From Bernardetia sp042180575 (GTDB lineage: Bacteria > Bacteroidota > Bacteroidia > Cytophagales > Bernardetiaceae): DNA of 64,000 bases. How positions within the stretch are numbered: position 1 is the stretch's first letter; each line of letters opens with the position of its first letter. Positions 44,060 through 52,045 of the stretch are shown here, piece after piece. The notes under the pieces are model-generated. The model saw only the letters and a list, made by a program, of their open reading frames with translations. It was not told where the DNA came from and searched no databases. Location of the stretch: positions 2,170,001 to 2,234,000 of the forward strand of contig NZ_CP170094.1 of assembly GCF_042180575.1 (NCBI RefSeq), written 5' to 3'. The translations under genes were made by a program, and so were the position numbers.

Positions 44060-45256
44060 ATGGAAAAAGCCACACAGCAGTTAGTCGTAAAGCATAATTA
44101 TTTAATTAATGCAAAATATGATTTTTCTCTTTTAGAAATGAAGGTATTTTTATTAGCCGTTTCTAAAATACAGCCAAAAGATGAATCAAATACCAAATAT
44201 AGAATCTATGTAAAGGATTTTAAACAGCTTGTAAATACACAATCTAAGCAGGAATACAAAAGAGTGAAAGCAACCGTTAAAAGTCTAATGAAAAAGATTG
44301 TAGAAATACCAAGAGGAGAAGATAAATCTGTTTTGATGTGTCAATTATTCTGACCTTCTGTTTACCACGACGGAGAAGGCTATGTAGAAATTCAGTTTTA
44401 TGAAGAAATAAGAGCGTATTTATTAGAACTTAAAGAGAGATTTACACAGTATAATCTTCACAATATCGTTAGAATAAAATCATTTTCCAGTATTAGAATC
44501 TATGAATTACTCAAACAGTACGAAACGATAGGGAAAAGAACTTTTGAACTTACAGAGCTAAAAAGTATTCTAAAGGTAGAAAAAAAGTATAAATCATACG
44601 CTGATTTTAAAAGGTATATTTTAAAGAGAGCGCAGAAAGAAGTTTGAGCTTATTGTGATATTTCATTTACCTTTAAAGAAATCAAAAAGGGTAGGAGAGT
44701 AAATAAGTTGGTGTTCTATATTCAAAGGAAAGAGAAAGAGGGTACTCAAAACCCAGTTCAGACCGTTGTACAAAATGATTTAAGCGCAAAATTTTTGCTT
44801 ACCCCTAGACAAGTCCGTGAGGTGCTAAAAAAATATGAGAATGATTTACTTCATTTGGAAAAAATCCTTTGAGAAATAGCTAAGAAATATAAGACAGGAG
44901 AAATAGAAAAATTAGGAGCTTACACTTTCAAGACTTTGATAGAAGGAAAGCACGAAAAAAGCCTTTTTGATGAAGAAGTCAAAATAGAAAGAAACAAAAA
45001 GCAACAGAGAAAAGAAGCAGAGATAGAAGAACAGAAACAGAGTGAAAAAGATAAACAGAAAGCACAAGAAGAAAAAGAACAGCTAATTATTCAGATAGAA
45101 AAAGCACTTTCAGAAGATGAAAAAAATAGTTTGGAAGAGGAGTTTAAAGCTCATATTTCAAAACCTCATTTGCAACAACTAAGCGAACGCCCACGAGGAA
45201 AGAAAATATTACGACAGAATTTTTTGGCTAAAAAATTCCTATCCGAAGACGATTAA
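44060..45256 (+). CDS. repB: Rep_3-family plasmid replication initiator, readable only with UGA = Gly
   Basis: Start ATG 44060 (MEKATQQLVVKHNYLINAKY), stop TAA 45254-45256; 398 residues with three TGA codons at 44351, 44645 and 44870. Two winged-helix domains are clear: KYDFSLLEMKVFLLAVSKIQ, then YHDGEGYVEIQFYEEI, LKERFTQYNLHNIVRIKSFS, SIRIYELLKQYE and DISFTFKEIKKGRR. All are standard Rep_3 (RepB/RepE) motifs. A charged C-terminal coiled coil (about 295-385) follows. It should bind the adjacent iterons. TGA as Gly gives QKEVGAYCDISF and EKILGEIAKKYKTG, both acceptable in the family. In the host it would be truncated after 97 residues. Confidence 0.9.
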
Positions 45257-45279
45257 ATTTTATTTTAGACTTTGTTTGA

Positions 45280-45708
45280 ATGGAAAAAACAAAAGCAGAT
45301 TTTGATTTGCGAGACAAGCAAAAACAAAAAATAGAAAAAAGCGATGATTCTATACTTTCAGTTCGTGAATGACAACTTTGGCGATATTATGAGTGAATGA
45401 ATATAGGTAACGAACAATCAAAATGAAAAGAATGAAATTTTAGAAGAGTAGGCTTGATTCTAAACAAAAAAGTAGGTCGTTGAATGGTTCTTATTCTACC
45501 TATCACAACAAAATACAAAGAAGAACATAGGGTTTATAAACTTCTCATTAAAAACCCTACTCAATACGGACTTTCAAATCCAAGTGCATTTATCCTAAAT
45601 CGTTTCAAAGTTATTTCTACTAAAAGACTAATTAAGGAAAAATCTAATTCTGTTTTGCACTCTAATTTTTTGCAACTCTTGAAAAAGAAAATTAAAAATT
45701 TCATTTAA
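45280..45708 (+). CDS. PemK/MazF-like toxin, readable only with UGA = Gly
   Basis: ATG 45280 to TAA 45706-45708, 142 residues, five TGA codons at 45370, 45394, 45424, 45433 and 45481. With Gly the product has REGQLWRYYEGMNIGNEQSK and GKEGNFRRVGLILNKKVG, then RGMVLILPITTKYKEEH. These match the PemK/MazF pattern (v.rGdiw ..lG.NiG.Eq.Gkg..F.RpvlvL ... g..l.vPlT) with the TGA codons on the conserved Gly positions. The family cleaves mRNA at short motifs. No separate antitoxin is visible; the lysine-rich first ~30 residues may be an N-terminal extension. Not translatable as one protein in a standard-code cell. Confidence 0.85.
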
Positions 45709-45958
45709 AAAAAAATCGCCTACTCACACGAAGGAGAGCAGGAATCTGGAGACTCAAATGAAGGTCTCTATGGCATTCGCTTTTTAAGCAGATACCTATG
45801 AATATATCATATTGATTTTATAGAGAATTGCAAGGTATTATAGACAAGGTTTTTAAAATAGGTTGTGAAAATAGCATTTTGCTAAAATAATTTGAAATAA
45901 ATGAAACTAAATTGTAATAAGGTTCGTTACGTGGAAAGACTAACATAAAATAAATGTA
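45709..45958. other. Junction between the code-25 block and the CBASS operon
   Basis: A purine-rich stretch around 45720-45785 contains the small stem GAGAC/GTCTC, probably a transcript end. An unstarted frame in the toxin's phase runs to a TAG at about 45838 with one TGA. The remaining AT-rich part must contain the CBASS promoter. No gene is supported. Confidence 0.4.
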
Positions 45959-46606
45959 ATGAATCAAAACTATTTTAACTACTATTATCCTAAATCTCTC
46001 CTTTATTTGATAATAACACCATTTATTATTCAATTAGGAGTAATATCTTTATTATCAAAATTTGGTTTTCAGAACTGGCTTGATATGGCAATAACTTTAT
46101 CTATTCAGCCTATAATTATACCATTTCTATATGTAGTAAATAGATGGTTATGGAAAATTAAACCCTTTTCATACTTACTTTGGATAAAAGATTTTAATGG
46201 AACTTATGAAGGTTACTTAGAGTATGAATATAGAGATGAAAACGGAAAAACTAAGACAGGCAAGTTACAACATACTAAAATTATACATCAAACTGGTTCT
46301 ACTATAACAATTAGGTCATTTACATTTAAAAAAAATGGAGAAGAATCTTCTCCTTCTATAAGTCGTGAAGTTTTAATCAAGCGAAAAGAAGATGATACCT
46401 TTATTATAACATATACTTATGAAAATGAAGGTAATGAAAAGCTAAAATATCCCCCTCATTATGGAACAGAAATAATAGAAGTTGTTTTTGATGGAGATGA
46501 GAAAAAGCGTTTGAAAGGCAAATATTATACTAACCGTATGCCACAAACAAGAGGACAATTTACAGACCTTAAATATATAAATAATAAACATAACCCACCT
46601 TTTTAA
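45959..46606 (+). CDS. cap15: CBASS effector, Cap15-like (membrane beta-barrel)
   Basis: 215 residues. Two hydrophobic N-terminal segments (SLLYLIITPFIIQLGVISLL and ITLSIQPIIIPFLYVVNRWL) are followed by a beta-rich domain beginning WIKDFNGTYEGYLEYEYRD and continuing with strands TITIRSFTFKKNG and EIIEVVFDGDEKKRLKGKYY. This is the architecture of Cap15, whose barrel binds a cyclic dinucleotide and whose membrane helices then disrupt the inner membrane. It is the first gene of a tight three-gene operon (2 bases to the next). Terminates with TAA. Confidence 0.85.
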   Translation: MNQNYFNYYYPKSLLYLIITPFIIQLGVISLLSKFGFQNWLDMAITLSIQPIIIPFLYVVNRWLWKIKPFSYLLWIKDFNGTYEGYLEYEYRDENGKTKTGKLQHTKIIHQTGSTITIRSFTFKKNGEESSPSISREVLIKRKEDDTFIITYTYENEGNEKLKYPPHYGTEIIEVVFDGDEKKRLKGKYYTNRMPQTRGQFTDLKYINNKHNPPF

Positions 46607-46608
46607 AA

Positions 46609-47607
46609 ATGGCAGTATTGAACCAACAATTTACCGAATTTAATAAAAAAATTAAATTAACTTCTGCAAGAAAAGATGATTTAATGAGTAGTCGTGATTC
46701 ACTCAAGAAGAAAATCAAAGAGTGGTTCAAAGAGAACAAAAAGAATGAGCTACAACCAAAATTTTGGGGACAAGGTTCTTCTGAGATGAATACAACTATC
46801 AATCCTATTCCACAATACGAGGGAGAAGAAAAAAAACTAAAGTATGATTTAGACTACGGTATCTATTTTATAGAGAATGAAAACGAAGATAACATACAAA
46901 ATATAGATACGTGGCATAACTGGGTATGTGAAGCTGTTAAAGACCATACTTCTATACCACCTGTAAGAAAAACAACGTGTGTAAGGGTTGTTTTTTCAAA
47001 TGGTAGGCATATAGATTTACCTATATATTACAAGGATGGAGATAAAATAGAATTAGCACACAGAAGTAAAGGTTGGACAGAAAGCGACCCTAAAGCATTT
47101 TTTGAGTGGTTTAATAATTTGAAAAATAAACAACTTGAAAGAATAGTTCGGTATCTAAAGGCTTGGAAAAATTATAGAGAGAATTGTAATACAAACTTAA
47201 AGTTACCAAGTGGATTTGAACTAACTATACTTGCTTCAAACAACTATGTAGAATGTGATAACGACGACGAAGCATTTAGAGAAACAGTTAGCAAAATAAA
47301 TGAAGAGTTGAATAAAGTTAATGGTTTTAAATGCGAAAGACCTACTGCACCAATAGAAGATATTTTTGCTGATTATTCTCAGACGAGGAGAGAAAATTTT
47401 TTGGATAACTTGAATAAGTTAGTAAACGCTTGTGAAAAAGCAGATGAAGAGAGTAATAGAAAAAAAGCGAGTGAAATAATGCGAAAAGAGTTTGGAGATA
47501 GATTTCCTACTGCACCTGATATAGATGATAAACAGAAATCTGATGAACTTTCTAAAAAGCTAATTAGCACACCATTCAAACCTAAACCTTTTGCTAAAAA
47601 TGGATAA
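46609..47607 (+). CDS. cdn: CBASS cyclic nucleotidyltransferase (CD-NTase, DncV-like)
   Basis: 332 residues. The nucleotidyltransferase core is PKFWGQGSSEMNTTI (GS motif) followed by KLKYDLDYGIYF (DxD) and GRHIDLPIYYKDG (third Asp), all metal ligands. The helical half includes KAFFEWFNNLKNKQLERIVR and LPSGFELTILASNNYVE. It would make a cyclic di- or trinucleotide when a phage is sensed. It overlaps the E2-like gene by 8 bases (ATGGATAA). Clade and product cannot be fixed by eye. Confidence 0.92.
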   Translation: MAVLNQQFTEFNKKIKLTSARKDDLMSSRDSLKKKIKEWFKENKKNELQPKFWGQGSSEMNTTINPIPQYEGEEKKLKYDLDYGIYFIENENEDNIQNIDTWHNWVCEAVKDHTSIPPVRKTTCVRVVFSNGRHIDLPIYYKDGDKIELAHRSKGWTESDPKAFFEWFNNLKNKQLERIVRYLKAWKNYRENCNTNLKLPSGFELTILASNNYVECDNDDEAFRETVSKINEELNKVNGFKCERPTAPIEDIFADYSQTRRENFLDNLNKLVNACEKADEESNRKKASEIMRKEFGDRFPTAPDIDDKQKSDELSKKLISTPFKPKPFAKNG

Positions 47608-48229
47608 AAATATAGAAGGTGTATTACAGAAATATCCTAGTTTATCACTTGTTGAAGAGGGGATAATAGAAGGTTTTTTAGAAGTAGGAAATGAAGATAA
47701 ATATTTTATTAAAATAGATATTACAAATTTTCCTACATCATTTCCTAGAGTTTGGGAAACAAACGAAAGAATACCAAGAAAAGTAGATAGGCATATCAAT
47801 AAAGATGACACTTTATGTTTTACTACCCAAGTATATATTGAAATTCTTTTAGCCACTCAAGTAAAAAGTTTAGTAGATTTTGCTGAAATAATCTTAATTC
47901 CTTATTTGCAAAATAATTCATATTTTGAAATAAATAAGGAATATAAGTTTGGTGAGTTTTCACATAATTACATTAGTGCAATTATAGATTCTTTAAAAGA
48001 AATACTAAATATAGAAAGAATAGATGTTATCACAAGACTTGTCTTTTTAGCATCTAAAAATTTTAAAATACGTCCGAATGATAAATGTTTCTGTGGTAGT
48101 AATTTGAAAATTAAAATTTGCAAAAATCATTTAAAAGGGTTCAAAGATTTAAGGAAAATTTCTAAATCCACACTTCAAGAATATTTCAAGTTTTTAAAGA
48201 AATTAGCCATTCATAACCAAAAGTTATGA
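47600..48229 (+). CDS. CBASS E2-like (ubiquitin-conjugating) protein, type II-short
   Basis: 209 residues from the ATG at 47600. Residues 20-105 are E2-like: FIKIDITNFPTSFPRVWET, IPRKVDRHINKDDTLCFTTQ with the likely catalytic Cys in TLCF and a His before it, as in bacterial E2 proteins. A C-terminal small Cys-rich motif NDKCFCGSNLKIKICKNH resembles SEC-C zinc binding. No E1/JAB partner is present, so this is the type II-short arrangement, in which the E2 acts on the CD-NTase. Stop TGA lies inside the terminator hairpin. Confidence 0.8.
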   Translation: MDKNIEGVLQKYPSLSLVEEGIIEGFLEVGNEDKYFIKIDITNFPTSFPRVWETNERIPRKVDRHINKDDTLCFTTQVYIEILLATQVKSLVDFAEIILIPYLQNNSYFEINKEYKFGEFSHNYISAIIDSLKEILNIERIDVITRLVFLASKNFKIRPNDKCFCGSNLKIKICKNHLKGFKDLRKISKSTLQEYFKFLKKLAIHNQKL

Positions 48230-48243
48230 GTGGCTAATTTTTA
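48203..48243 (+). terminator. Rho-independent terminator of the CBASS operon, overlapping the stop codon
   Basis: TTAGCCATTCATAAC (48203-48217) pairs with GTTATGAGTGGCTAA (48223-48237), one mismatch, then T-run. The E2 gene's TGA stop is in the 3' arm. Confidence 0.85.
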
Positions 48244-48599
48244 TTTTGAGAGAATAAAAATATTGATAATTTATTTCATTTTTCAATTCAGAAAAGAAGT
48301 TGAATTTATTTTGAATTTTTGGTTTTTTGCCTTTCGGTTCGCTCGTGGAAAAAGAAAAAAAGGAATAGCGAAATATCTACTTCTACCTATTTATTGAGCG
48401 AAGGGAGACAAATAGGTAGAAGTAGATATTATTGAATACAACAATATGGTATAAATTATTGAATTACAGTAACTTAAGCACCTACCTTGTCGTATATTAA
48501 ATGAGTAGAGCAAATCATAGGTAAAACGTATCACAAATGAGTACATCTATGAATTGCATTCACTAAAAAGATTACTAACTTTGACAAGTCCACAAAATT
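48244..48599. other. Non-coding region with a candidate oriT upstream of the mobilisation genes
   Basis: The main structure is the perfect 21-bp inverted repeat at 48372-48430. The rest is AT-rich, apart from a CTTTCGGTTCGCTCGTGG patch at 48333-48350. No gene is supported. A promoter for the coupling-protein gene presumably lies between 48480 and 48600. Confidence 0.5.
48372..48430. repeat. Perfect 21-bp inverted repeat, candidate oriT hairpin
   Basis: Left arm 48372-48392 (begins AATATCTACTTCTACC) and right arm 48410-48430 are exact reverse complements around a 17-base loop. It is 170 bases before a coupling-protein gene and a relaxase-like gene, where oriT is normally found. It lacks a T-run, which argues against a terminator. 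Confidence 0.6.
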
Positions 48600-50387
48600 A
48601 TGAATTGGAAGGATTTCAAAACGCTATTTTATACTATTTTAGGTACACATTACCAAGACCCAGAAACGATAGACATAGGGGTTGGATATGCTCGTGATAT
48701 AGAAGATACTTTTGAGATTTTGAAGAAGTGGACACAAAATGTAGATGAACAATTAGAGACAGAAGACGACGACGAATTACAATTAAGATTGTGGGATGTT
48801 CGTCTATTTTCTTACGAAGAGTTTATAGATATTTTCAATCATTCCCCTAGAGAAGATTTTGAAATTAGTGCTTTCAAAATATTTGAATTTTTACTTATAC
48901 GAGATAAAGAAGCACACGAATTTTTTATCCAACATTATACAGCCGATGAAGAAGGATATATTAAATTGATGGTGGAATTCAATCAGATTCCTGTGGCAAG
49001 CTTTTTCTTTCGCCCACTTCGCATTCCTGTACGAATAAAAGACTTCCAACAAAATACCTACATTACAGGAATGACAGGAGTGGGCAAATCTGAATTACTC
49101 AAAAATCTATTTTATCAGCTCATTAAAAAGCAAAAAGGGTCTTTGGTTTTGATAGACCCACACGGAGATTTAGCAGAGGAGATTTTGAAATTACAAATAG
49201 TAGGAGAGCAAAAAGATAGGATAATTTATATAGACCCTTATTTAGACAGAAATAAAATAGCTACGCTCAATCCATTTGAAACACACGATAAAAGCGAAGA
49301 CAATATAGACCTTTTAACCCAAGAGCTAGTAAACGTTTTTAAAGAATTAATTCCTAGTGCGCTTTCTTTGCAGATGGAAGCAATTCTAACGCCTTGCATT
49401 GCAGTTTTATTAAGAAGTAATACAGGAAGTTTGTCAGAATTACAGCGTTTTATGGACGACAAACATAATCTTGATTTAATAGAAAAAGGTTTGCAAAGTC
49501 CAAACCCTAGCCATCAAACTTTTTTCAAAAATGCGTTTCAGAAAACAGATTACAGAATTACAAAACAGTCTGTTTATACGAGAATACAAAGCCTACTTAA
49601 TCACAAGATATTCCACGACCTCATAAATGGTAAAAGCACATTTTCACTTAGAAAAGCTATCAATAGCGAAAAAGTAATTTTTTTCAATTTGGCACAAGGA
49701 AAAATGGGAACAGAGATTTCAAGTATATACGGTAAATTTATCATTGCACAACTCACAAGTGCAGCCCTAAAAAGAGCTTACCAACCTAAAGAATTTAGAA
49801 CACCTACCTATCTTTTTATCGATGAATTTCATAATTATTTGACGATAAGTATTGAAAAGATTTTAGCAGAAACAAGAAAATACGGTTTGCATCTTATAGC
49901 AGCAAATCAAAACCTAGCACAAATAGACAACAAAAAACTTAAAGAAATTATGTTAGGAAATACACATATCAAGTTTGTAGGTCGTAACTCTCCACTTACA
50001 TTATCTGTTTTTGCTAGAGAAATGGAAGTAAAACTAGAGAAACTTCAAAAGTTAGAACAATATACATTTTTCTCAAAAGTAGGAAGTAACAAAGCCTTTT
50101 CTATCAAAACAACAAACCACCTTACACATCGGTCATATCAGCTTAGAGATTTTGAAAAAGAGAATCTAAAGAATTATTTATTTAGACACTACAAAGATAA
50201 AGTAGAAGAGACTAATCCAATTACGAGAACAATAATAATAGAAAATGAGCAAGAAGAAAATCGTCAGAAGGCAGATAGTGAAGAGCAAAATGTAGTTATT
50301 CCTATTGAAACCAAAAAAGAACCGATTCCAAAAAACAGTCCGAAACCAAAATTTGGTTTTACTCAAAATAAAGAAGAAAATGAATAG
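48600..50387 (+). CDS. Type IV coupling protein-like DNA-transfer ATPase (VirD4/TraG/HerA-like)
   Basis: 595 residues. The Walker A is GMTGVGKSELLKNL (about residue 157), followed by SLVLIDPHGDLAEEIL, typical of the DUF87/TraG group. The Walker B is YLFIDEFHNYL (about residue 402), then RKYGLHLIAANQNLAQID (sensor region). The N-terminal ~150 residues are not hydrophobic, so there is no obvious membrane anchor. It would pump the relaxosome DNA to a secretion channel. More than twenty Gly codons include no TGA. Similar proteins are frequent in Patescibacteria and other elements. The relaxase-like gene overlaps its stop. Confidence 0.85.
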   Translation: MNWKDFKTLFYTILGTHYQDPETIDIGVGYARDIEDTFEILKKWTQNVDEQLETEDDDELQLRLWDVRLFSYEEFIDIFNHSPREDFEISAFKIFEFLLIRDKEAHEFFIQHYTADEEGYIKLMVEFNQIPVASFFFRPLRIPVRIKDFQQNTYITGMTGVGKSELLKNLFYQLIKKQKGSLVLIDPHGDLAEEILKLQIVGEQKDRIIYIDPYLDRNKIATLNPFETHDKSEDNIDLLTQELVNVFKELIPSALSLQMEAILTPCIAVLLRSNTGSLSELQRFMDDKHNLDLIEKGLQSPNPSHQTFFKNAFQKTDYRITKQSVYTRIQSLLNHKIFHDLINGKSTFSLRKAINSEKVIFFNLAQGKMGTEISSIYGKFIIAQLTSAALKRAYQPKEFRTPTYLFIDEFHNYLTISIEKILAETRKYGLHLIAANQNLAQIDNKKLKEIMLGNTHIKFVGRNSPLTLSVFAREMEVKLEKLQKLEQYTFFSKVGSNKAFSIKTTNHLTHRSYQLRDFEKENLKNYLFRHYKDKVEETNPITRTIIIENEQEENRQKADSEEQNVVIPIETKKEPIPKNSPKPKFGFTQNKEENE

Positions 50388-51213
50388 ACTTAGCCATTCC
50401 CAAGAACGAATATTACTTAGTTTAGCCAAATACAAATATCTTACTGTTTCGCAACTGGTAGAAATAGGTATTATGAGCGACAAAAGAAATGTAAGCAAAA
50501 AAGTAAAAGAACTTAGACAGTTGAAACTTTTGCAAAGTATTTCATATGGATTTACGCCTAAAATTGGTAGAGTGGAAAATGTTAATTACCTCACTACAAA
50601 AGGCAAAAAGCTAATTATGGAAGGCTTAGGAATGGAAGAGGAGGAGATTAGAATACCAATAGGAAGAGCTAACTTATTTTTCAAAGATTATTTTCACAGA
50701 AGAAGTACAATAGATTTTCATATTCATTTGAATAAGTGGACAAAAACAAACGGTTCACATCTACTTTTCTTTGATACTTATTTTGATAAGACAGGAAATA
50801 ACAGAACTGGAAAGAATTTAAGAGCAAAAACAAGAATAGAAGTAGGTACAAGCTATGTTATTCCAGATGTAGTATTTATGATAGAGTTAGGAGATTTAAA
50901 GAAAGAATTGTATCTTTTAGAGGTCTGTAATGGAAAAGATACATTGAAGAATTTAAAGCAAATCAAAAAGCATTTTGAAGCAATGCAAGCAGGTTCTGTT
51001 AATCAGCATTATGAATTTGAACAGCCTTATCGTTTGTTGTGTGTTTTTGAATATCCATCGATGATGAAGGCATTAATGGAAAGAATAGAAAAAGACGATT
51101 ATTTTTTTCATATGAAGGAACATTTATTTTTTAAACCGATTGAAGACGTACATCATTCTAAATTAATAAACCAATGGCAAGACTTTTCTGGACAAGAGCA
51201 AACCATTATTTGA
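50380..51213 (+). CDS. Replication-relaxation family protein (MobC/relaxase-like)
   Basis: 277 residues from the ATG at 50380, which overlaps the coupling-protein stop (ATGAATAG). The N-terminus is a winged helix: RLSHSQERILLSLAKYKYLT-VSQLVEIGIM. The middle is a nuclease-like domain of replication-relaxation proteins: KDYFHRRSTIDFHIHLNKW, TSYVIPDVVFMIELG and LYLLEVCNGKDTLKNLKQIK (E and K as in PD-(D/E)xK folds). Such proteins process plasmid DNA for mobilisation. Ends at TGA 51211, overlapping the next gene by 40 bases, so TGA is used as stop or the frame would run on 16 codons. Confidence 0.75.
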   Translation: MNRLSHSQERILLSLAKYKYLTVSQLVEIGIMSDKRNVSKKVKELRQLKLLQSISYGFTPKIGRVENVNYLTTKGKKLIMEGLGMEEEEIRIPIGRANLFFKDYFHRRSTIDFHIHLNKWTKTNGSHLLFFDTYFDKTGNNRTGKNLRAKTRIEVGTSYVIPDVVFMIELGDLKKELYLLEVCNGKDTLKNLKQIKKHFEAMQAGSVNQHYEFEQPYRLLCVFEYPSMMKALMERIEKDDYFFHMKEHLFFKPIEDVHHSKLINQWQDFSGQEQTII

Positions 51214-51992
51214 AGCGCATCACATCAACAGTTAGTAAAGCATTTACTCGTTTCGTTCTAAGTGGAGAATTTCTATCTGGAATGGCGTGGCTCAGTAAAT
51301 TACAAGTTCGTTTTGTGCTAAGAGCATTACCACAGATACGAGAAATACGAGATTATTTTTTCAAAAGAGAAACGAGCCTTACTAGAAAAATTACAGGAGG
51401 GTTAGTAGTGCCTATCTTATTTTTTGGATATGCTATAAGTTCTTTTTTTCTATTAGGTTTGGCTAGTTTTGGTCAGTTTATGGTACTGATAATTAGAGGT
51501 AGAAATATACTTTTCAGAACCGATGAAGTAGCCAAAAAAACGGACAAGTGGGAAGAGGACAAAATAGAAATGCTAAAGATAACTAAAAAGACACCTTCAT
51601 TAATGCTTTCTTATCAAAGAAGATTAGAAGCAAGACTAAAAAAGGAGCAAGAGAAACTAGACAAAGTAAATTCAGAACTAGAGAACAGAAACTATTTAGT
51701 TCGTCTTAGAGAAATCGATTTAGACCAACAAGAAGAGAAACAGAAAATAAAGCAGGAAAGGCTTTATTTGGAGGAAGAGCGCATTAGTTTAAGGGAAAGC
51801 CAACAACCTAATAACTCAAATCAAATGTTAGAGGTAACAGAGCGTTTGAAACAACTAAAGTTAAAGGAGGATATTATGCAAAAGCAAATAGCCAACAAAG
51901 AGAAAGACGAGAGCAGAAGAAGAAAATTATACTATGATAATTTCTTTTCAGAAAGTTTAGAAGCTCAAAGAAGAGGTGGAGATTATAATTAA
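51174..51992 (+). CDS. Membrane and coiled-coil protein of the mobilisation module
   Basis: 272 residues. A basic N-terminus (MARLFWTRANHYLKRITSTV) is followed by one or two membrane segments (GGLVVPILFFGYAISSFFLL, about 78-110) and a long coiled coil (about 145-260: RRLEARLKKEQEKLDKVNSE, QEEKQKIKQERLYLEEERIS). It overlaps the replication-relaxation gene and ends the module. A role as a membrane anchor or accessory of DNA transfer is inferred from location only. Confidence 0.6.
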   Translation: MARLFWTRANHYLKRITSTVSKAFTRFVLSGEFLSGMAWLSKLQVRFVLRALPQIREIRDYFFKRETSLTRKITGGLVVPILFFGYAISSFFLLGLASFGQFMVLIIRGRNILFRTDEVAKKTDKWEEDKIEMLKITKKTPSLMLSYQRRLEARLKKEQEKLDKVNSELENRNYLVRLREIDLDQQEEKQKIKQERLYLEEERISLRESQQPNNSNQMLEVTERLKQLKLKEDIMQKQIANKEKDESRRRKLYYDNFFSESLEAQRRGGDYN

Positions 51993-52045
51993 AATTCTAT
52001 TGACTTGCCTTTTAAACTAGATATTGCTACCTTCATGCTTCATTA

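Noticed and set aside
43170..45708. UGA read as tryptophan (code 4) or selenocysteine
   Set aside because: TGG is used for Trp in the same toxin gene (QLWRYY), and TGA falls on HTH and PemK glycines rather than aromatic sites. Selenocysteine would not occur twelve times across three plasmid genes, and no SECIS-like hairpins follow the codons.
43170..45708. Ordinary decayed pseudogenes
   Set aside because: Random decay would give TAA, TAG and frameshifts. Only TGA occurs, at glycine-like positions, and each gene ends in TAA.
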